From assembly GCF_009650435.1 (NCBI RefSeq), contig NZ_VVIP01000079.1, positions 1 to 64,000 on the forward strand: a stretch of DNA of 64,000 nt, in the 5' to 3' direction. Shown in pieces: positions 8,154 through 17,056 of this stretch. Position 1 is the first letter of the stretch. Each line of letters begins with the position of its first letter. This stretch comes from Foetidibacter luteolus (GTDB taxonomy: Bacteria; Bacteroidota; Bacteroidia; Chitinophagales; Chitinophagaceae). Under the pieces are notes generated by a model, which saw only the letters and a list, made by a program, of their open reading frames with translations, had not been told where the DNA came from and searched no databases. Made by a program: the position numbers and the translations under genes.

Positions 8154-8576
8154 TTATTGTTTTTTGTATCTCTGGGGATGTGGCCTCGGAACATTTGGGG
8201 GAATCTCACACATTATTTGTAATTCAACTGTTAAAGGGTCGTGACATATATCAAAAACAAAAAGTAGCCTTTCGGCACTTATGCCTTTAATCAGCAGGTA
8301 ATCTACTACAGCAGCAACCCTATTCCAGGACAGTTCAATACTCCGGGCAGTTGTATCAGCCGCCATTCCTCCCAAACCAATATTCCATTCCGGGTGAGCG
8401 GCAATTAATTGTGCAATACTATCCAGCATTGCTTTTGCTTTGGTTGTTAAATGGCTGCTATTTTTTTTAAAGCGAATAATGGGTAAGTCCGGTATTGTAT
8501 CAGCCTGGGGAGATGCCGAGACGTTAGCTGTTACAGTAAGTGCAAGCAGTACCAGGGTAAGGAAATAGCGATACAT
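8154..8576 (-). CDS. Small OmpA-like domain protein, exported
   Basis: A 140-residue protein with an N-terminal signal peptide (MYRYFLTLVLLALTVTANVSA, cleavage expected near residue 22) and one OmpA C-terminal-like domain. The strand IRFKKNSSHLTTKAKAMLD at about 34-52 is the usual opening of the peptidoglycan-binding fold, followed by a helix and NRVAAVVDYLLIKGISAERL, the second helix and turn. Canonical OmpA_C carries NxxLSxxRAxxVxxYL; here the equivalent is IELSWNRVAAVVDYLL, so the family assignment is reasonable but the binding residues are degenerate. It would sit in the periplasm. The C-terminal 20 residues, rich in Pro and Lys, lie next to repeat DNA and may be a late extension. Confidence 0.65.
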   Translation of the reverse strand: MYRYFLTLVLLALTVTANVSASPQADTIPDLPIIRFKKNSSHLTTKAKAMLDSIAQLIAAHPEWNIGLGGMAADTTARSIELSWNRVAAVVDYLLIKGISAERLLFVFDICHDPLTVELQIMCEIPPNVPRPHPQRYKKQ

Positions 8577-8671
8577 GATAAGCAGATTTTAAGGCAAGTT
8601 ACTTGTATCTCTAAGATAAATGTGGCCCATAAGCTGCAAAATAATGAGGGCTCAGCTAATGCAAACTTTAC

Positions 8672-9181
8672 CTATTTGATATTTGATAAATGCATCACAT
8701 TTTTGCTGCAATAAAAATAAGATAATTCACTTCCCTCGCCGCCGATAGCGTTTCTACTTGCAATTGTTAATTTTAAGTTCTTGAAAAAATATTCTCCTTC
8801 TGAAAGTATTGTTTTTTCACCTGAAACACGATCAAGCAACTGAGCTACTTCTTCAATGTCCATCGAAAAATTGATAACTTCTCCATTTATTCTGACATCA
8901 ACTCCATAATGTATTTCTATATCTCGAAGTTTGTCTTCTTTGTCAAAGTTTAAAAAAAAGAAGTTGTGCAGCCCTTGGTAGTTTCTATAAATGTCCCGCC
9001 GCTGGATTATATTCTGAGACGTATCACCATTATTATACTGGCTTAGGTCAATTTCAGTGTCACTGATTTCAAAAACATCATTGAGCAGTTGTCTTGTTTG
9101 GCATCTGTCCATATCCCATATAAGTAATAAATTATTGAGGGAAATGCTTTTGCCTGGCTGATATGTTAGAGTAATTGACAT
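8672..9181 (-). CDS. Hypothetical protein
   Basis: A 169-residue protein that I cannot assign. It is acidic, with no signal peptide and no membrane span. It begins with a beta-like MSITLTYQPGKSI and contains the acidic stretch SDTEIDLSQYNNGDTS and an alternating strand pattern near FNFDKEDKLRDIEIHYGVDV. It is AT-rich compared with the sulfur and fructan genes and belongs to a run of small minus-strand genes (8672-10317) without operon partners of known role. Its size and composition would fit an immunity or antitoxin-type protein, but that is only an impression. Confidence 0.55.
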   Translation of the reverse strand: MSITLTYQPGKSISLNNLLLIWDMDRCQTRQLLNDVFEISDTEIDLSQYNNGDTSQNIIQRRDIYRNYQGLHNFFFLNFDKEDKLRDIEIHYGVDVRINGEVINFSMDIEEVAQLLDRVSGEKTILSEGEYFFKNLKLTIASRNAIGGEGSELSYFYCSKNVMHLSNIK

Positions 9182-9214
9182 TTTTTGGATATTTCTTTTT
9201 GCCTGATTGGCTTC

Positions 9215-9555
9215 TTATTTCGCTTTGTGGGCCTCCATATCAATTTCGATTAATTGCCCTTTCACGGCAAGACCTTTCACTTCAAGCCATGTTCCTGTTG
9301 GAAATTGCTTCTTGTAAATTGAATTCCTGAAGCCGGAAACTTTAATAAAGTCCTCCATATGGGTTGTATAAATATCTTCTGCAACAACATCATCGTAAGT
9401 ATAGCCATAGTGGGTTAATATTTTTTCTAAGTGGCTGTAGCAGTTTTTCATTTGTTGCACCATATTGTTGCTTTAGGATTGCCGGTGTTGCCGCAACCGC
9501 TTAGAATAAATAAGCCCATTAAAAGGCTGGAGGTTAATAAAGAAATCTTTCTCAT
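9215..9555 (-). pseudogene. Broken RidA/YjgF-family lipoprotein gene
   Basis: Two pieces of one gene are visible in different frames. The upstream piece starts at 9555 with a lipoprotein signal, MRKISLLTSSLLMGLFILSG followed by Cys, then NTGNPKATIW. The downstream piece, ending at 9215, gives the C-terminal part of a RidA/YjgF/L-PSP protein: DDVVAEDIYTTHMEDF, FPTGTWLEVKGLA and GQLIEIDMEAHK. RidA proteins deaminate reactive enamine/imine intermediates and are about 130 residues long; only about 70-80 remain here and the N-terminal third is missing. An internal deletion with a frame change at about 9448-9465 explains this. A short product could still start at 9463, but it would lack the N-terminal strands of the trimer interface. 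Confidence 0.75.
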
Positions 9556-9642
9556 TGTTTTGCTGGTGTTGAAGATGATGTTTGGGTTTTCATGGCGTGA
9601 TGGATGAGGACTTGGGTTTATGTTGATTTTTCTCACCTGGCA

Positions 9643-10317
9643 TTAAAAGTCTGCTTCAAAACCGTGTCCATTTTTACCATAAAATATTAACCATTTTGAA
9701 GCCGAAAATAAAATATGCAATTTGCTTTCTAAACTATCCTCGTCTGTTTCTGGAGGTATGTATTGTTCCTTTAAATATTGCAAATTATTTTCAACAGAAA
9801 TTTTGTCCGTGATTGCCATAAGTGCTTGCCCATATTTCAGTGTGTCTTCTGCTAATTTTGAGACCCAGGCTTCGTTGTATAATTTCTCACCAATTAACTC
9901 TTTACAGCAGTCTAAAAATTGTGCCCTAAATACATTTTTATCTTGCATAAATGGAATATAAACAGGAACTCCATCCCGTTCTTGAGCTAACTCAATTACA
10001 TAATAACCTAAGTATTCTTTGAAAAAATCTTCCTGGGATAATGTTTTGTCGCTTTCCTGGTATTTTGTTTTAATCCATTCATTTGCTACTTCGTCATACC
10101 CAACTCGTGGTGCTTTTATTGTTTCATAAGATTCAATAATGTTATCTACAAACTCTTCAATCAATTGTTCTTTAGTTATTTGTCTTTTACCTAATAATTT
10201 GTCAATAAAGCTGAGTTCTTTTAGCTTCTCTTCACCTTTAATTATTCTAAAGATTTGCTTATGCCTTTCCTCAAAGCCAGGTTTTGGCTTTCCCATTGGC
10301 CGCCAATCAAGTCCCAT
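9643..10317 (-). CDS. Conserved-looking hypothetical protein
   Basis: A 224-residue soluble protein, mostly helical, beginning MGLDWRPMGKPKPGFEERHK. I have a weak recollection of proteins with this opening in other Bacteroidota but know no function. It contains FKEYLGYYVIELAQERDGVPVY and ends KWLIFYGKNGHGFEADF. There is no signal peptide and no recognisable catalytic motif. It is AT-rich and shares strand and composition with the other orphan genes at 8.7-9.6 kb. The stop lies 7 bp from the end of the next reading frame downstream, but no operon logic is evident. Confidence 0.6.
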   Translation of the reverse strand: MGLDWRPMGKPKPGFEERHKQIFRIIKGEEKLKELSFIDKLLGKRQITKEQLIEEFVDNIIESYETIKAPRVGYDEVANEWIKTKYQESDKTLSQEDFFKEYLGYYVIELAQERDGVPVYIPFMQDKNVFRAQFLDCCKELIGEKLYNEAWVSKLAEDTLKYGQALMAITDKISVENNLQYLKEQYIPPETDEDSLESKLHILFSASKWLIFYGKNGHGFEADF

Positions 10318-10597
10318 TTTAGTTGTATTGTTTTAGAAGATGAGTATGTCAATTAAGTATCACCCTCATAAATTTATAGCATTAAACCATTTTTGCAAAT
10401 ACTTACCTAGATTGATAGTTGCCCATTATTGTATTTACTTAGTTTCATCGTCAGGGCAGTCTAATCTACCCGGGTCTAAAAAGCCGCCCAATGAACCGAA
10501 CGATGAAAGTAGTTTCCAATTTGCTGCTTTGCCACGCAAATTGCGCAACAAAGATGCTACAGGGCTATGTCGCCGGCCACCAAAAAACGCCGGGAAG
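10318..10597. other. Intergenic stretch with a partial repeat
   Basis: No gene is evident. At about 10468-10512 is CGGGTCTAAAAAGCCGCCCA followed by ATGAACCGAACGATGAA, the left half of the variant repeat (family A-prime) seen complete at 28551-28648 and 34828-34890. Here it is truncated before the GCGACGCAA core. Confidence 0.6.
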
Positions 10598-13500
10598 TTA
10601 TCCTGCCAGCTTCACCCTTCCTCCCTCTCTCCGCACTTTGCCATGCTTTTCTGCAAGTTCTATGGTATAGCGCAGTTGTACATCTATCTGCTTGCCTACC
10701 TTGGCAAAGCTGAAGCTGCGGGCCAGCCAGCGCAGTAACTCATCTTCCTCAATGCTCAGGTTGTGTTGCACCAGCTCCAGCAGGGCCACCATTATTTCCT
10801 CGGGTGCAATGTCTTCTATGTTGCGCCGCTCGGTATCGTTGCTCCGGTAGTGGGCCAGCGTTGCGGGGCCGCTTTGGGCAGACCAGTAAAAGGGCTGGTG
10901 GTGAATAGTTTGGTGCAGTGGCATTTCGCTGATGATTTCCTCCAGGTGCCTGTCAAGCCTGGCGCCAGCACGGGAGGTGTTCCAGGCTTGCAACAGCTTT
11001 TTGTACAGCCAGCTTTTGCTGATGGGTTCTTCCGCATCTACCAGCATCTGTATCTGCTGTTTGATGCGGTCGCGGTGCCGGATGTCGTACATGGTTTCGC
11101 TGCTGGCATAGGCTACCGGTGTAAGGGCGTGCGGTATATAGGGCCGCTGCCTGCTGATAATGGTAATTTCTGTTGCTACCGCAATGTCATCTTTTACAGG
11201 ACTGAAAACTGGCGCCGGTGCGGGTTCCGGCTTAGGTGTTTCTTCTGTTGCTGCGGGTTGCAACAGCAATTCCCTTACTCTCTCTTCTATGCTGTTGATA
11301 ATGGTATCCGCATGCTCGTGCCAATCTATGCTCCACACACGGCAAATATTCCAGCCAAGGGCTTTCAGAACAGTGGGCATTACCATTTCACGGTCATTGG
11401 CAGTGCGGGCATGATAGTAATAATGCCCGTCAACCACAATGCCGAGTATGTATTCATCGGGCTTGTGCGGGTGAATAATACCGATATCTATTTTAAAGCC
11501 GGATGTGCCTATGTGTTTTTTTAGTTGCAGCCCTTTTGCCTCCAGGCGCAGCCCAATAGCGTCTGACAAATGCCGGGTATGGAGTGCAGCCTGCACATCC
11601 TGCTGGCGCAATGCCAGGTGACCTTTCTCGGCAAATTGCAAAAAGCCTTTAAGCCCGGCCACACCTTCGGCGGCGGTGCGGCTAAGGTCAACCTGGTCTG
11701 CCCTTAGGGTGGCAAACACATGCATTTCATAGCGGGCACGGGTAACAGCCACATTAAGACGCCGCCAACCCCCATTGCGGTTAAGGGGGCCGAAGTTCAT
11801 GGACATCTTGCCTTCTTCATCCGGCGCATACCCTACGGAAAACAGGATGATATCCCGCTCATCGCCCTGTACATTTTCCAGGTTTTTGATAAACAATGGC
11901 TCAGCGGCTTCGTTGGCAACCTGCTCTAAGGCTGCATCGGCCATGAACAGTTCCTGTAACTTATCTTCCACCAGGTTTTGCTGCGTTTGGCTGAACGTAA
12001 CTACGCCAAGGCTTAGTTTTCTTTTGTTGGCATCGCTATAATGTTGGCGGATGTATTGTACGATGGCATCGGCCTCAAAGCGGTTGGTGCGGGTTTTGCC
12101 TTTGTCGTAATAACCGGGCACATGCTGGTATTTCACCTTGCGGTTAAGGTCGTCGGCAGAAGGGAAGGAGAGGAGCTTGTTTTCATAATAATTGCTATTG
12201 CTGAAAGCGATGAGGCTTTCGTGCCTGCTGCGGTAATGGCGCAGCAGGTAGCGTGACGGAACGGAGAGGGAAAGGCAGTCGTCCAGTATGCTTTCCAGGT
12301 CTTCCACTTCCATATTTTCTTCATCGGTTTTATTGGTGGAGAAAAAGGATGTGGGCGGCATTTGCCTTGGGTCGCCCACTACAATGGCCTGCCTGGCCCG
12401 TGCCAATGCACTTACGGCCTCGCAGGTGGGCAGTTGCGAAGCCTCGTCGAAAATCACCAGGTCAAAATGGTTGGCATCCACCGTAAAATACTGCGCTACT
12501 GAAATGGGGCTCATCAGCATGCAGGGTGCAATGCGGGGCAGCAGGGTAGGCACCTGGTCGAACAGGCGACGGATACTCATACCACGGCCACGGTTCCTGA
12601 TGGCTTTCTGCAATATGCCAATCTCAGAGCTTTGCATGGCTTCAACTGTGGTATTAGGCAACCGCGCTGCCAGCTTTACTCGCAATTCCTGCATGGTTAA
12701 ATGCCTGAATTGCGCTGCAATGGTTTTGTACTGTTCAATTTTACTTTCAAACAAACCGGCATTGAACATATTCAGTGGTTCATGCGCCGTAATAACACTG
12801 CGGGTTACAGACAGGTGCACGGTGTAATGAAAATAACCGGTAAGCCCGGCCACTTCACACTGGCGGGTTTCATACGCTTCTATCAGCCATTGCAGCCCTA
12901 TCTCTTTGCCCTGGGCGGCAAGCTGTACGTAGTTTATCCAATCTTTCAGCCTGGGCAAATGCGCCTGTACCTGTTGCAACTGAACAACGGTTTGTTCTGT
13001 CCAGTCGGCGGTATCCGGCAGGTTAATGCCGGTTAGCTGGCGATAAGCAGCCAGGGCTTTTTCAGTTTCGGCAAGGGTAGAAAGCGCACTGGGCCATAAA
13101 TTGCTGTCAAGTGTTTTTATGTCATCTGTATAAGCCAGTTGTTTTTGTTGCAGCAAATGCGCCCACCTGGTTAAAGCGTTGCGCTCAAATGGGGCCGTCA
13201 TGGCGCTGAGGCGTTGTATAATTGTGGCCTGCAGGTTAAGGGCGCTAACATCCGTTTGCTCTTCTTTAAACAAATTTTTTAAAGATTGTTGCACTGTTAC
13301 AAAGCGTTGTTGCCGCAGTATTTCCAGCAGTTGCCTGTACCGCCGGTGTTCCCGGAACAACCATGTTATTTCTTCATCATTGGCTACAGGTGTGTTTTTG
13401 TATAAGGAAAGTTGTTTTCTTATTTTCTTTTTCTTTAACCATTTAGGCAAAAACCAGCTTTGCAGGGCCTGTTTCCATTCCATTTCCATCGCCGCCACAT

Positions 13501-16408
13501 CGGCCGTTAGTATGTTGCTGCTATACTGGCTCAGGATATTTTTCTGAACAGTCTTGTATTCGTCAAAATGCCTGCTCCATTCGTCGTAAACGGCGTAGTT
13601 GTCTTTGTCAGCCAAATATTCCAGCAGGTATAGCGGCATATCCGGCAGGCTTTTAACAGCCTGCACCAGTGTAGCAAACTGCTCCCAATGGCCACGGTTT
13701 TTAAAGCTGTAAGGAAAATGAATAGCCGCTGCCAACGCGGTGGCCTGCTGTTTAAATACGGGCAGCAACTGCAGCAGTTGTTGTGTTTGCGTGCCGATGT
13801 TTTCCTGTAACGCCGGCGTATATTGGGTTAACTGCAAAGCAGTCAACGGGTTTTCCCCCGGATGTACAACCAGCGCTGTTATAGATTGAAAAGCAGGCAG
13901 CCAGTCTGTCCATTGCAGCCAGCGGCGGGCATCCAACTGCTGCAAAATGCTTTCAGGTATATAGTTGCTTTTAAAATTCTTATCCTTGTACTCTTCCAGT
14001 GTGGTAATGCTATGGTACAGGCTCCACTCGGCAGGCAAACGCTGGTGCAGCAGGTTAACGTAGTCACTGATAGATTTTTTCGCGGCATCCAGCCGGCGGC
14101 CTTCCTGCTCATAATCTATCGTACTTTTAAGTTTGGTTACTTCCAGTGATTTTGCCAGTTGCTCCAGTACATCCGATTTTTTTGACTTGTTAGAGTGCAG
14201 TTCCAGGGAAAAAGGCGCCAGCCCCACCTGCTCCAGGCGTTTGTGCACCACGTCCAAAGCCGCTTTCTTGGCAGCCACAAACAATACCCGCTTGCCGCGG
14301 TACAAAGCATCCGCTATAATGTTGGTAATGGTTTGCGATTTACCCGTGCCCGGCGGGCCGTGGAGTATAAAGCTTTGCCCTTTCTGCGCTGCCATCACCG
14401 CTTCCATCTGCGATACATCGGTGGCGATGGGCAGGGCAACAGTGTGGGATGGCACATTGTTGAAATCAATATCCGCTGGTGTTTCATCAATGCCCGTAAG
14501 GCTTAGTTTACCATCTACCAGGCTGCGTACCATCGGGCTCTTCAGCAGTTCCTGCTGGTGCATCACAATGTCTTTCCATAAAATCAACTTGCTGAAAGAA
14601 AAATTACCCAGCACCAGTTGTTCTTCCACATCCCAACCTTTCATTTGCATAATGGCCCGGCGCAGGGTGCCCATTATTTTGGCCACATCGGCCCCTTTTT
14701 CATCTGCGGGTAGCTGTTCCAGCCCACCCAGGTCCAACTCATATTCCTGCCGTAAAAACTCCAGCAGGGTAATGTTCACCATGGTTTCTTCTTCGCGGCT
14801 TTTAAGGGTGAATTTGCTGTTTACCGAGCGGCGGCTTAATTCAACAGGTAACAGTAATATGGGGGCATGGCGGGGCTGCTGCGGACTGTTACTGTCATAC
14901 CATTTCAATAAACCCACGGCCAGGTATAAAGTGCTGGAGCCGTTTTCTTCTACAGCGGCTTTGGCGTTTTTATGTATATAGGAAAGAATATTATCAAGGT
15001 CCTGCTGATGGTAATACGTAAGCAGTCGGCTGTATTTCAGTTCGTCGTTGGCGGTTTGATACAACGGAGATGAGTGGTGCAGCGGAGGCAAAAACAGGTT
15101 GTATTTGCGCAATACCGTGGCCCGGGCATCCGGCAGTATGGAAAAGCTTTTGCCATCGCTCAGCGTATCTTCCAGGTGGCTGATGTCAATATCCACCAGT
15201 TGCAGCATATTGCGTGTCATGCGCAGGTTCAGCAGGTTATTGCGCAGGGATAGGTCCAGCAGTTTACGCTCCCACACCTTTTGTTTGGTAGCGGGTTGTT
15301 TGCCCTGCAGCAGTTCATCAGTATAAATGGCGCCGATGCTGAAATCGCCATCCATTCCTGCACCTTCTGCCCGTTGCATAGCGGCTTCATCCAATTGAAC
15401 GCCGGCATCGTCATGCAGCAATGGCAGGGGGCGTATGTGTGCCGCTCTGGCACGCTTAATATCTATTGACAAAATAAAATTCTCCTGTTCAGCCAGTTGC
15501 CTTTCGCCCATATTTAAAGCATCGGCAAAACGTATGTTATTGCCTTTGCACAAACTGGTGGTTTCCAGTACCGACATCTCACGAATACCTTTGTAGAGGC
15601 GCTTGGTTATGGCGGTTTTATCGTCGTTGATGATTTCGGCAAACTTGTCGTCCTGCAGCCAGCAACCAACAAAGGCATGGCCTTTTATAATAACAATTAC
15701 GGGGTTTAAATCCGCAGCTTCCAGGCAGGCGGCAAATAGCAGGCTCAGGTCAATACAATTGGCAAAACGCTCCTGCTTAATGGTATGCAGCAAGCGCAGC
15801 CGCTGCCCCGTTTCCTCGTAGCCGGGTGGCAGTGAGCTGTAAATAATTTCTTCTGCCTGTATGGCTGCATACAAGGCAGCCATCACCTGAAGTACCCTTT
15901 CCTGGCTATTGAGCTGATAGCCATCAAAAGCGGCTTTTTGTCCGTTTCGTTCCAGCAATTCAGCCGCCCTGCGCTTAAGGTGGTAAATGTAGGGGTGATT
16001 GGGCGTAACGTAAGCAGCTATCAGTTCAGGCAAAGTTTCAAAGCCGCCAAAGTATTCCAGCGGGTGTACACCAACAGAAAATTCATCCTTGCATACAGCC
16101 CGGCCGTTTTGTAAAACCTCAATGCCAATAACCGCTTTCTCGGTTTCGGAAAGCTGTGCAAGATATCCCCGGTTTATCTTTAAGCCTTCCAGCGCAATCT
16201 TTACATCTTTTCCCGCCGGTATGGATTCTATGGCATAGCTAAAAGGTAAAAAGCAGGGCTGGTCTGCGTTGATATTTACCTGTACACCGGCTATATCCGT
16301 ATCGCCGGCGTTTTCAATCGTCAGTTCACTAATAAGCGGTATGCTGTTAAGGTAAAGTGCAATATTCAGGAACGGAAAATGTTCTTTCAGGATGTTTAAG
16401 GAAGGCAT
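10598..16408 (-). CDS. Giant DUF4011/superfamily 1 helicase/nuclease/DUF3320 protein (candidate phage defence)
   Basis: This 1936-residue protein has an ordered multidomain layout. Residues about 170-300 look transglutaminase-like, with Cys in ANCIDLSLLFAACLEA and His in IIKGHAFVGCWL. DUF4011 follows at about 375-600 (WERKLLDLSLRNNLLNLR). The superfamily 1 helicase has Walker A GPPGTGKS at about 682-689 and Walker B VIFDEASQLPTCEA near 1315-1328, with later helicase motifs QGDERDIILFSVGYAP and RLNVAVTRARYEM. A small nuclease-like domain follows at about 1620-1710 (GFKIDIGIIHP, then ILGIVVDGH and WNICRVWSIDW, as in Vsr/DUF559-type folds), and DUF3320 at about 1760-1850. Large proteins with this combination (the Hhe type: helicase plus Vsr-like nuclease) are reported in anti-phage screens. 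It is a single-gene unit, with no operon partner. A role as a nuclease-helicase acting on foreign DNA is inferred. Confidence 0.85.
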   Translation of the reverse strand: MPSLNILKEHFPFLNIALYLNSIPLISELTIENAGDTDIAGVQVNINADQPCFLPFSYAIESIPAGKDVKIALEGLKINRGYLAQLSETEKAVIGIEVLQNGRAVCKDEFSVGVHPLEYFGGFETLPELIAAYVTPNHPYIYHLKRRAAELLERNGQKAAFDGYQLNSQERVLQVMAALYAAIQAEEIIYSSLPPGYEETGQRLRLLHTIKQERFANCIDLSLLFAACLEAADLNPVIVIIKGHAFVGCWLQDDKFAEIINDDKTAITKRLYKGIREMSVLETTSLCKGNNIRFADALNMGERQLAEQENFILSIDIKRARAAHIRPLPLLHDDAGVQLDEAAMQRAEGAGMDGDFSIGAIYTDELLQGKQPATKQKVWERKLLDLSLRNNLLNLRMTRNMLQLVDIDISHLEDTLSDGKSFSILPDARATVLRKYNLFLPPLHHSSPLYQTANDELKYSRLLTYYHQQDLDNILSYIHKNAKAAVEENGSSTLYLAVGLLKWYDSNSPQQPRHAPILLLPVELSRRSVNSKFTLKSREEETMVNITLLEFLRQEYELDLGGLEQLPADEKGADVAKIMGTLRRAIMQMKGWDVEEQLVLGNFSFSKLILWKDIVMHQQELLKSPMVRSLVDGKLSLTGIDETPADIDFNNVPSHTVALPIATDVSQMEAVMAAQKGQSFILHGPPGTGKSQTITNIIADALYRGKRVLFVAAKKAALDVVHKRLEQVGLAPFSLELHSNKSKKSDVLEQLAKSLEVTKLKSTIDYEQEGRRLDAAKKSISDYVNLLHQRLPAEWSLYHSITTLEEYKDKNFKSNYIPESILQQLDARRWLQWTDWLPAFQSITALVVHPGENPLTALQLTQYTPALQENIGTQTQQLLQLLPVFKQQATALAAAIHFPYSFKNRGHWEQFATLVQAVKSLPDMPLYLLEYLADKDNYAVYDEWSRHFDEYKTVQKNILSQYSSNILTADVAAMEMEWKQALQSWFLPKWLKKKKIRKQLSLYKNTPVANDEEITWLFREHRRYRQLLEILRQQRFVTVQQSLKNLFKEEQTDVSALNLQATIIQRLSAMTAPFERNALTRWAHLLQQKQLAYTDDIKTLDSNLWPSALSTLAETEKALAAYRQLTGINLPDTADWTEQTVVQLQQVQAHLPRLKDWINYVQLAAQGKEIGLQWLIEAYETRQCEVAGLTGYFHYTVHLSVTRSVITAHEPLNMFNAGLFESKIEQYKTIAAQFRHLTMQELRVKLAARLPNTTVEAMQSSEIGILQKAIRNRGRGMSIRRLFDQVPTLLPRIAPCMLMSPISVAQYFTVDANHFDLVIFDEASQLPTCEAVSALARARQAIVVGDPRQMPPTSFFSTNKTDEENMEVEDLESILDDCLSLSVPSRYLLRHYRSRHESLIAFSNSNYYENKLLSFPSADDLNRKVKYQHVPGYYDKGKTRTNRFEADAIVQYIRQHYSDANKRKLSLGVVTFSQTQQNLVEDKLQELFMADAALEQVANEAAEPLFIKNLENVQGDERDIILFSVGYAPDEEGKMSMNFGPLNRNGGWRRLNVAVTRARYEMHVFATLRADQVDLSRTAAEGVAGLKGFLQFAEKGHLALRQQDVQAALHTRHLSDAIGLRLEAKGLQLKKHIGTSGFKIDIGIIHPHKPDEYILGIVVDGHYYYHARTANDREMVMPTVLKALGWNICRVWSIDWHEHADTIINSIEERVRELLLQPAATEETPKPEPAPAPVFSPVKDDIAVATEITIISRQRPYIPHALTPVAYASSETMYDIRHRDRIKQQIQMLVDAEEPISKSWLYKKLLQAWNTSRAGARLDRHLEEIISEMPLHQTIHHQPFYWSAQSGPATLAHYRSNDTERRNIEDIAPEEIMVALLELVQHNLSIEEDELLRWLARSFSFAKVGKQIDVQLRYTIELAEKHGKVRREGGRVKLAG

Positions 16409-16521
16409 AAGATATCTGTGGGTTTTTATGTCATAAAAGATGGACTGCTAAAATAAGCTTCTGCGTGCTTAGGTTACTATTAACGCCAGGTTTAAATTTT
16501 TGTGGTGCCGGCTGCAGGAAC

Positions 16522-16566
16522 TATGATTGAGCATCGTTGTGTCACTCACTTGTACGCCATCGCTAT
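16522..16566 (+). repeat. Partial dispersed repeat, family A variant
   Basis: GCATCGTTGTGTCACTCACT, then TGTACGCCATCGCTATGTGC, matches the inner half of the copy at 32830-32920 (CGTTGTGTCACTCACTTGTACGC split the same way) and, reversed, the fragment at 20722-20765. It lacks the GGGCCCGGCAG end. Confidence 0.55.
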
Positions 16567-16759
16567 GTGCAACTGCAAACTGCACATCCCCGCACATTCG
16601 GGATACAATTAACTCCACGTCATGCTTCTGGCCCGGGTAAATACAGCAGGCGGGTTTAACCAGCAAAATATGACTATTTGCACCTCTGCATTGGCGCAAC
16701 AAAACGGGCAAATGATAGATCGAATTTGACTTCGAATGAATGATTTAAAACTACAATTC

Positions 16760-16774
16760 CTACTAATTTAGTAG
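16760..16774. promoter_or_regulatory. Candidate Rrf2-type operator upstream of the sulfur locus
   Basis: CTACTAATTTAGTAG is a perfect 7-bp inverted repeat around one central base. A second, imperfect copy of its right half (TTTGGTAGAGTAG against TTTAGTAGAGTTA) lies at about 16877-16889. AT-rich palindromes of this type are typical of Rrf2-family repressors such as CymR, which respond to cysteine supply. Position and neighbours make that a reasonable guess; the regulator itself is not in the window. Confidence 0.5.
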
Positions 16775-16929
16775 AGTTATAAAACCTTGTATCCCTTTAC
16801 CAGCAAAGGTTTCAGAGTATTATCCTGCAAGGTAACACCCGTTAGTTTATTAAAGTTTTACAAAATTGTCCATTTATTTGGTAGAGTAGTAACGCTGGGT
16901 TAATTTTACCCATCAAAATGGTAGCCATA

Positions 16930-16998
16930 ATGTTCAATTCCTGCTTTAACACTTCTACTTACTGCTGTTGTTGTTTCTCAAAATCATGCCGTTGCTGA
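16930..16998 (+). CDS. Cysteine-rich leader peptide (candidate attenuator) of the sulfate reduction locus
   Basis: A 22-codon open frame starts ATG at 16930 and stops TGA at 16996-16998, 58 bp before cysH. Seven of its residues are cysteine: position 5, the run 12-15 (YCCCCF), and two of the last three (CRC). Cysteine is normally the rarest amino acid, so this density directly in front of cysteine biosynthesis genes strongly suggests that ribosome stalling on Cys codons senses charged tRNA-Cys. An 8-bp complement, AATGGTAG at 16917-16924 and CTACCATT at 17021-17028, brackets the frame. The TGTTGTTG of the Cys codons is also complementary to CAACAA at 17029-17034, just upstream of cysH. There is no T-run terminator, so control could be translational or Rho-based. 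Cysteine leaders of this kind are known in mycobacteria; I know of none described in Bacteroidota. Confidence 0.75.
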   Translation: MFNSCFNTSTYCCCCFSKSCRC

Positions 16999-17056
16999 TG
17001 CGGCCATTCCCATAGAACTACTACCATTCAACAATCCAACAAAGAAATTTAGCAAT

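Noticed and set aside
14133..14981. A 282-codon plus-strand open frame opposite the helicase gene
   Set aside because: Antisense shadow of the DUF4011 gene; composition rich in Ser and Cys, no recognisable domain.
16469..16711. An 80-codon minus-strand frame upstream of the sulfur locus
   Set aside because: It overlaps a partial dispersed repeat and shows no family motif or conserved-looking start.
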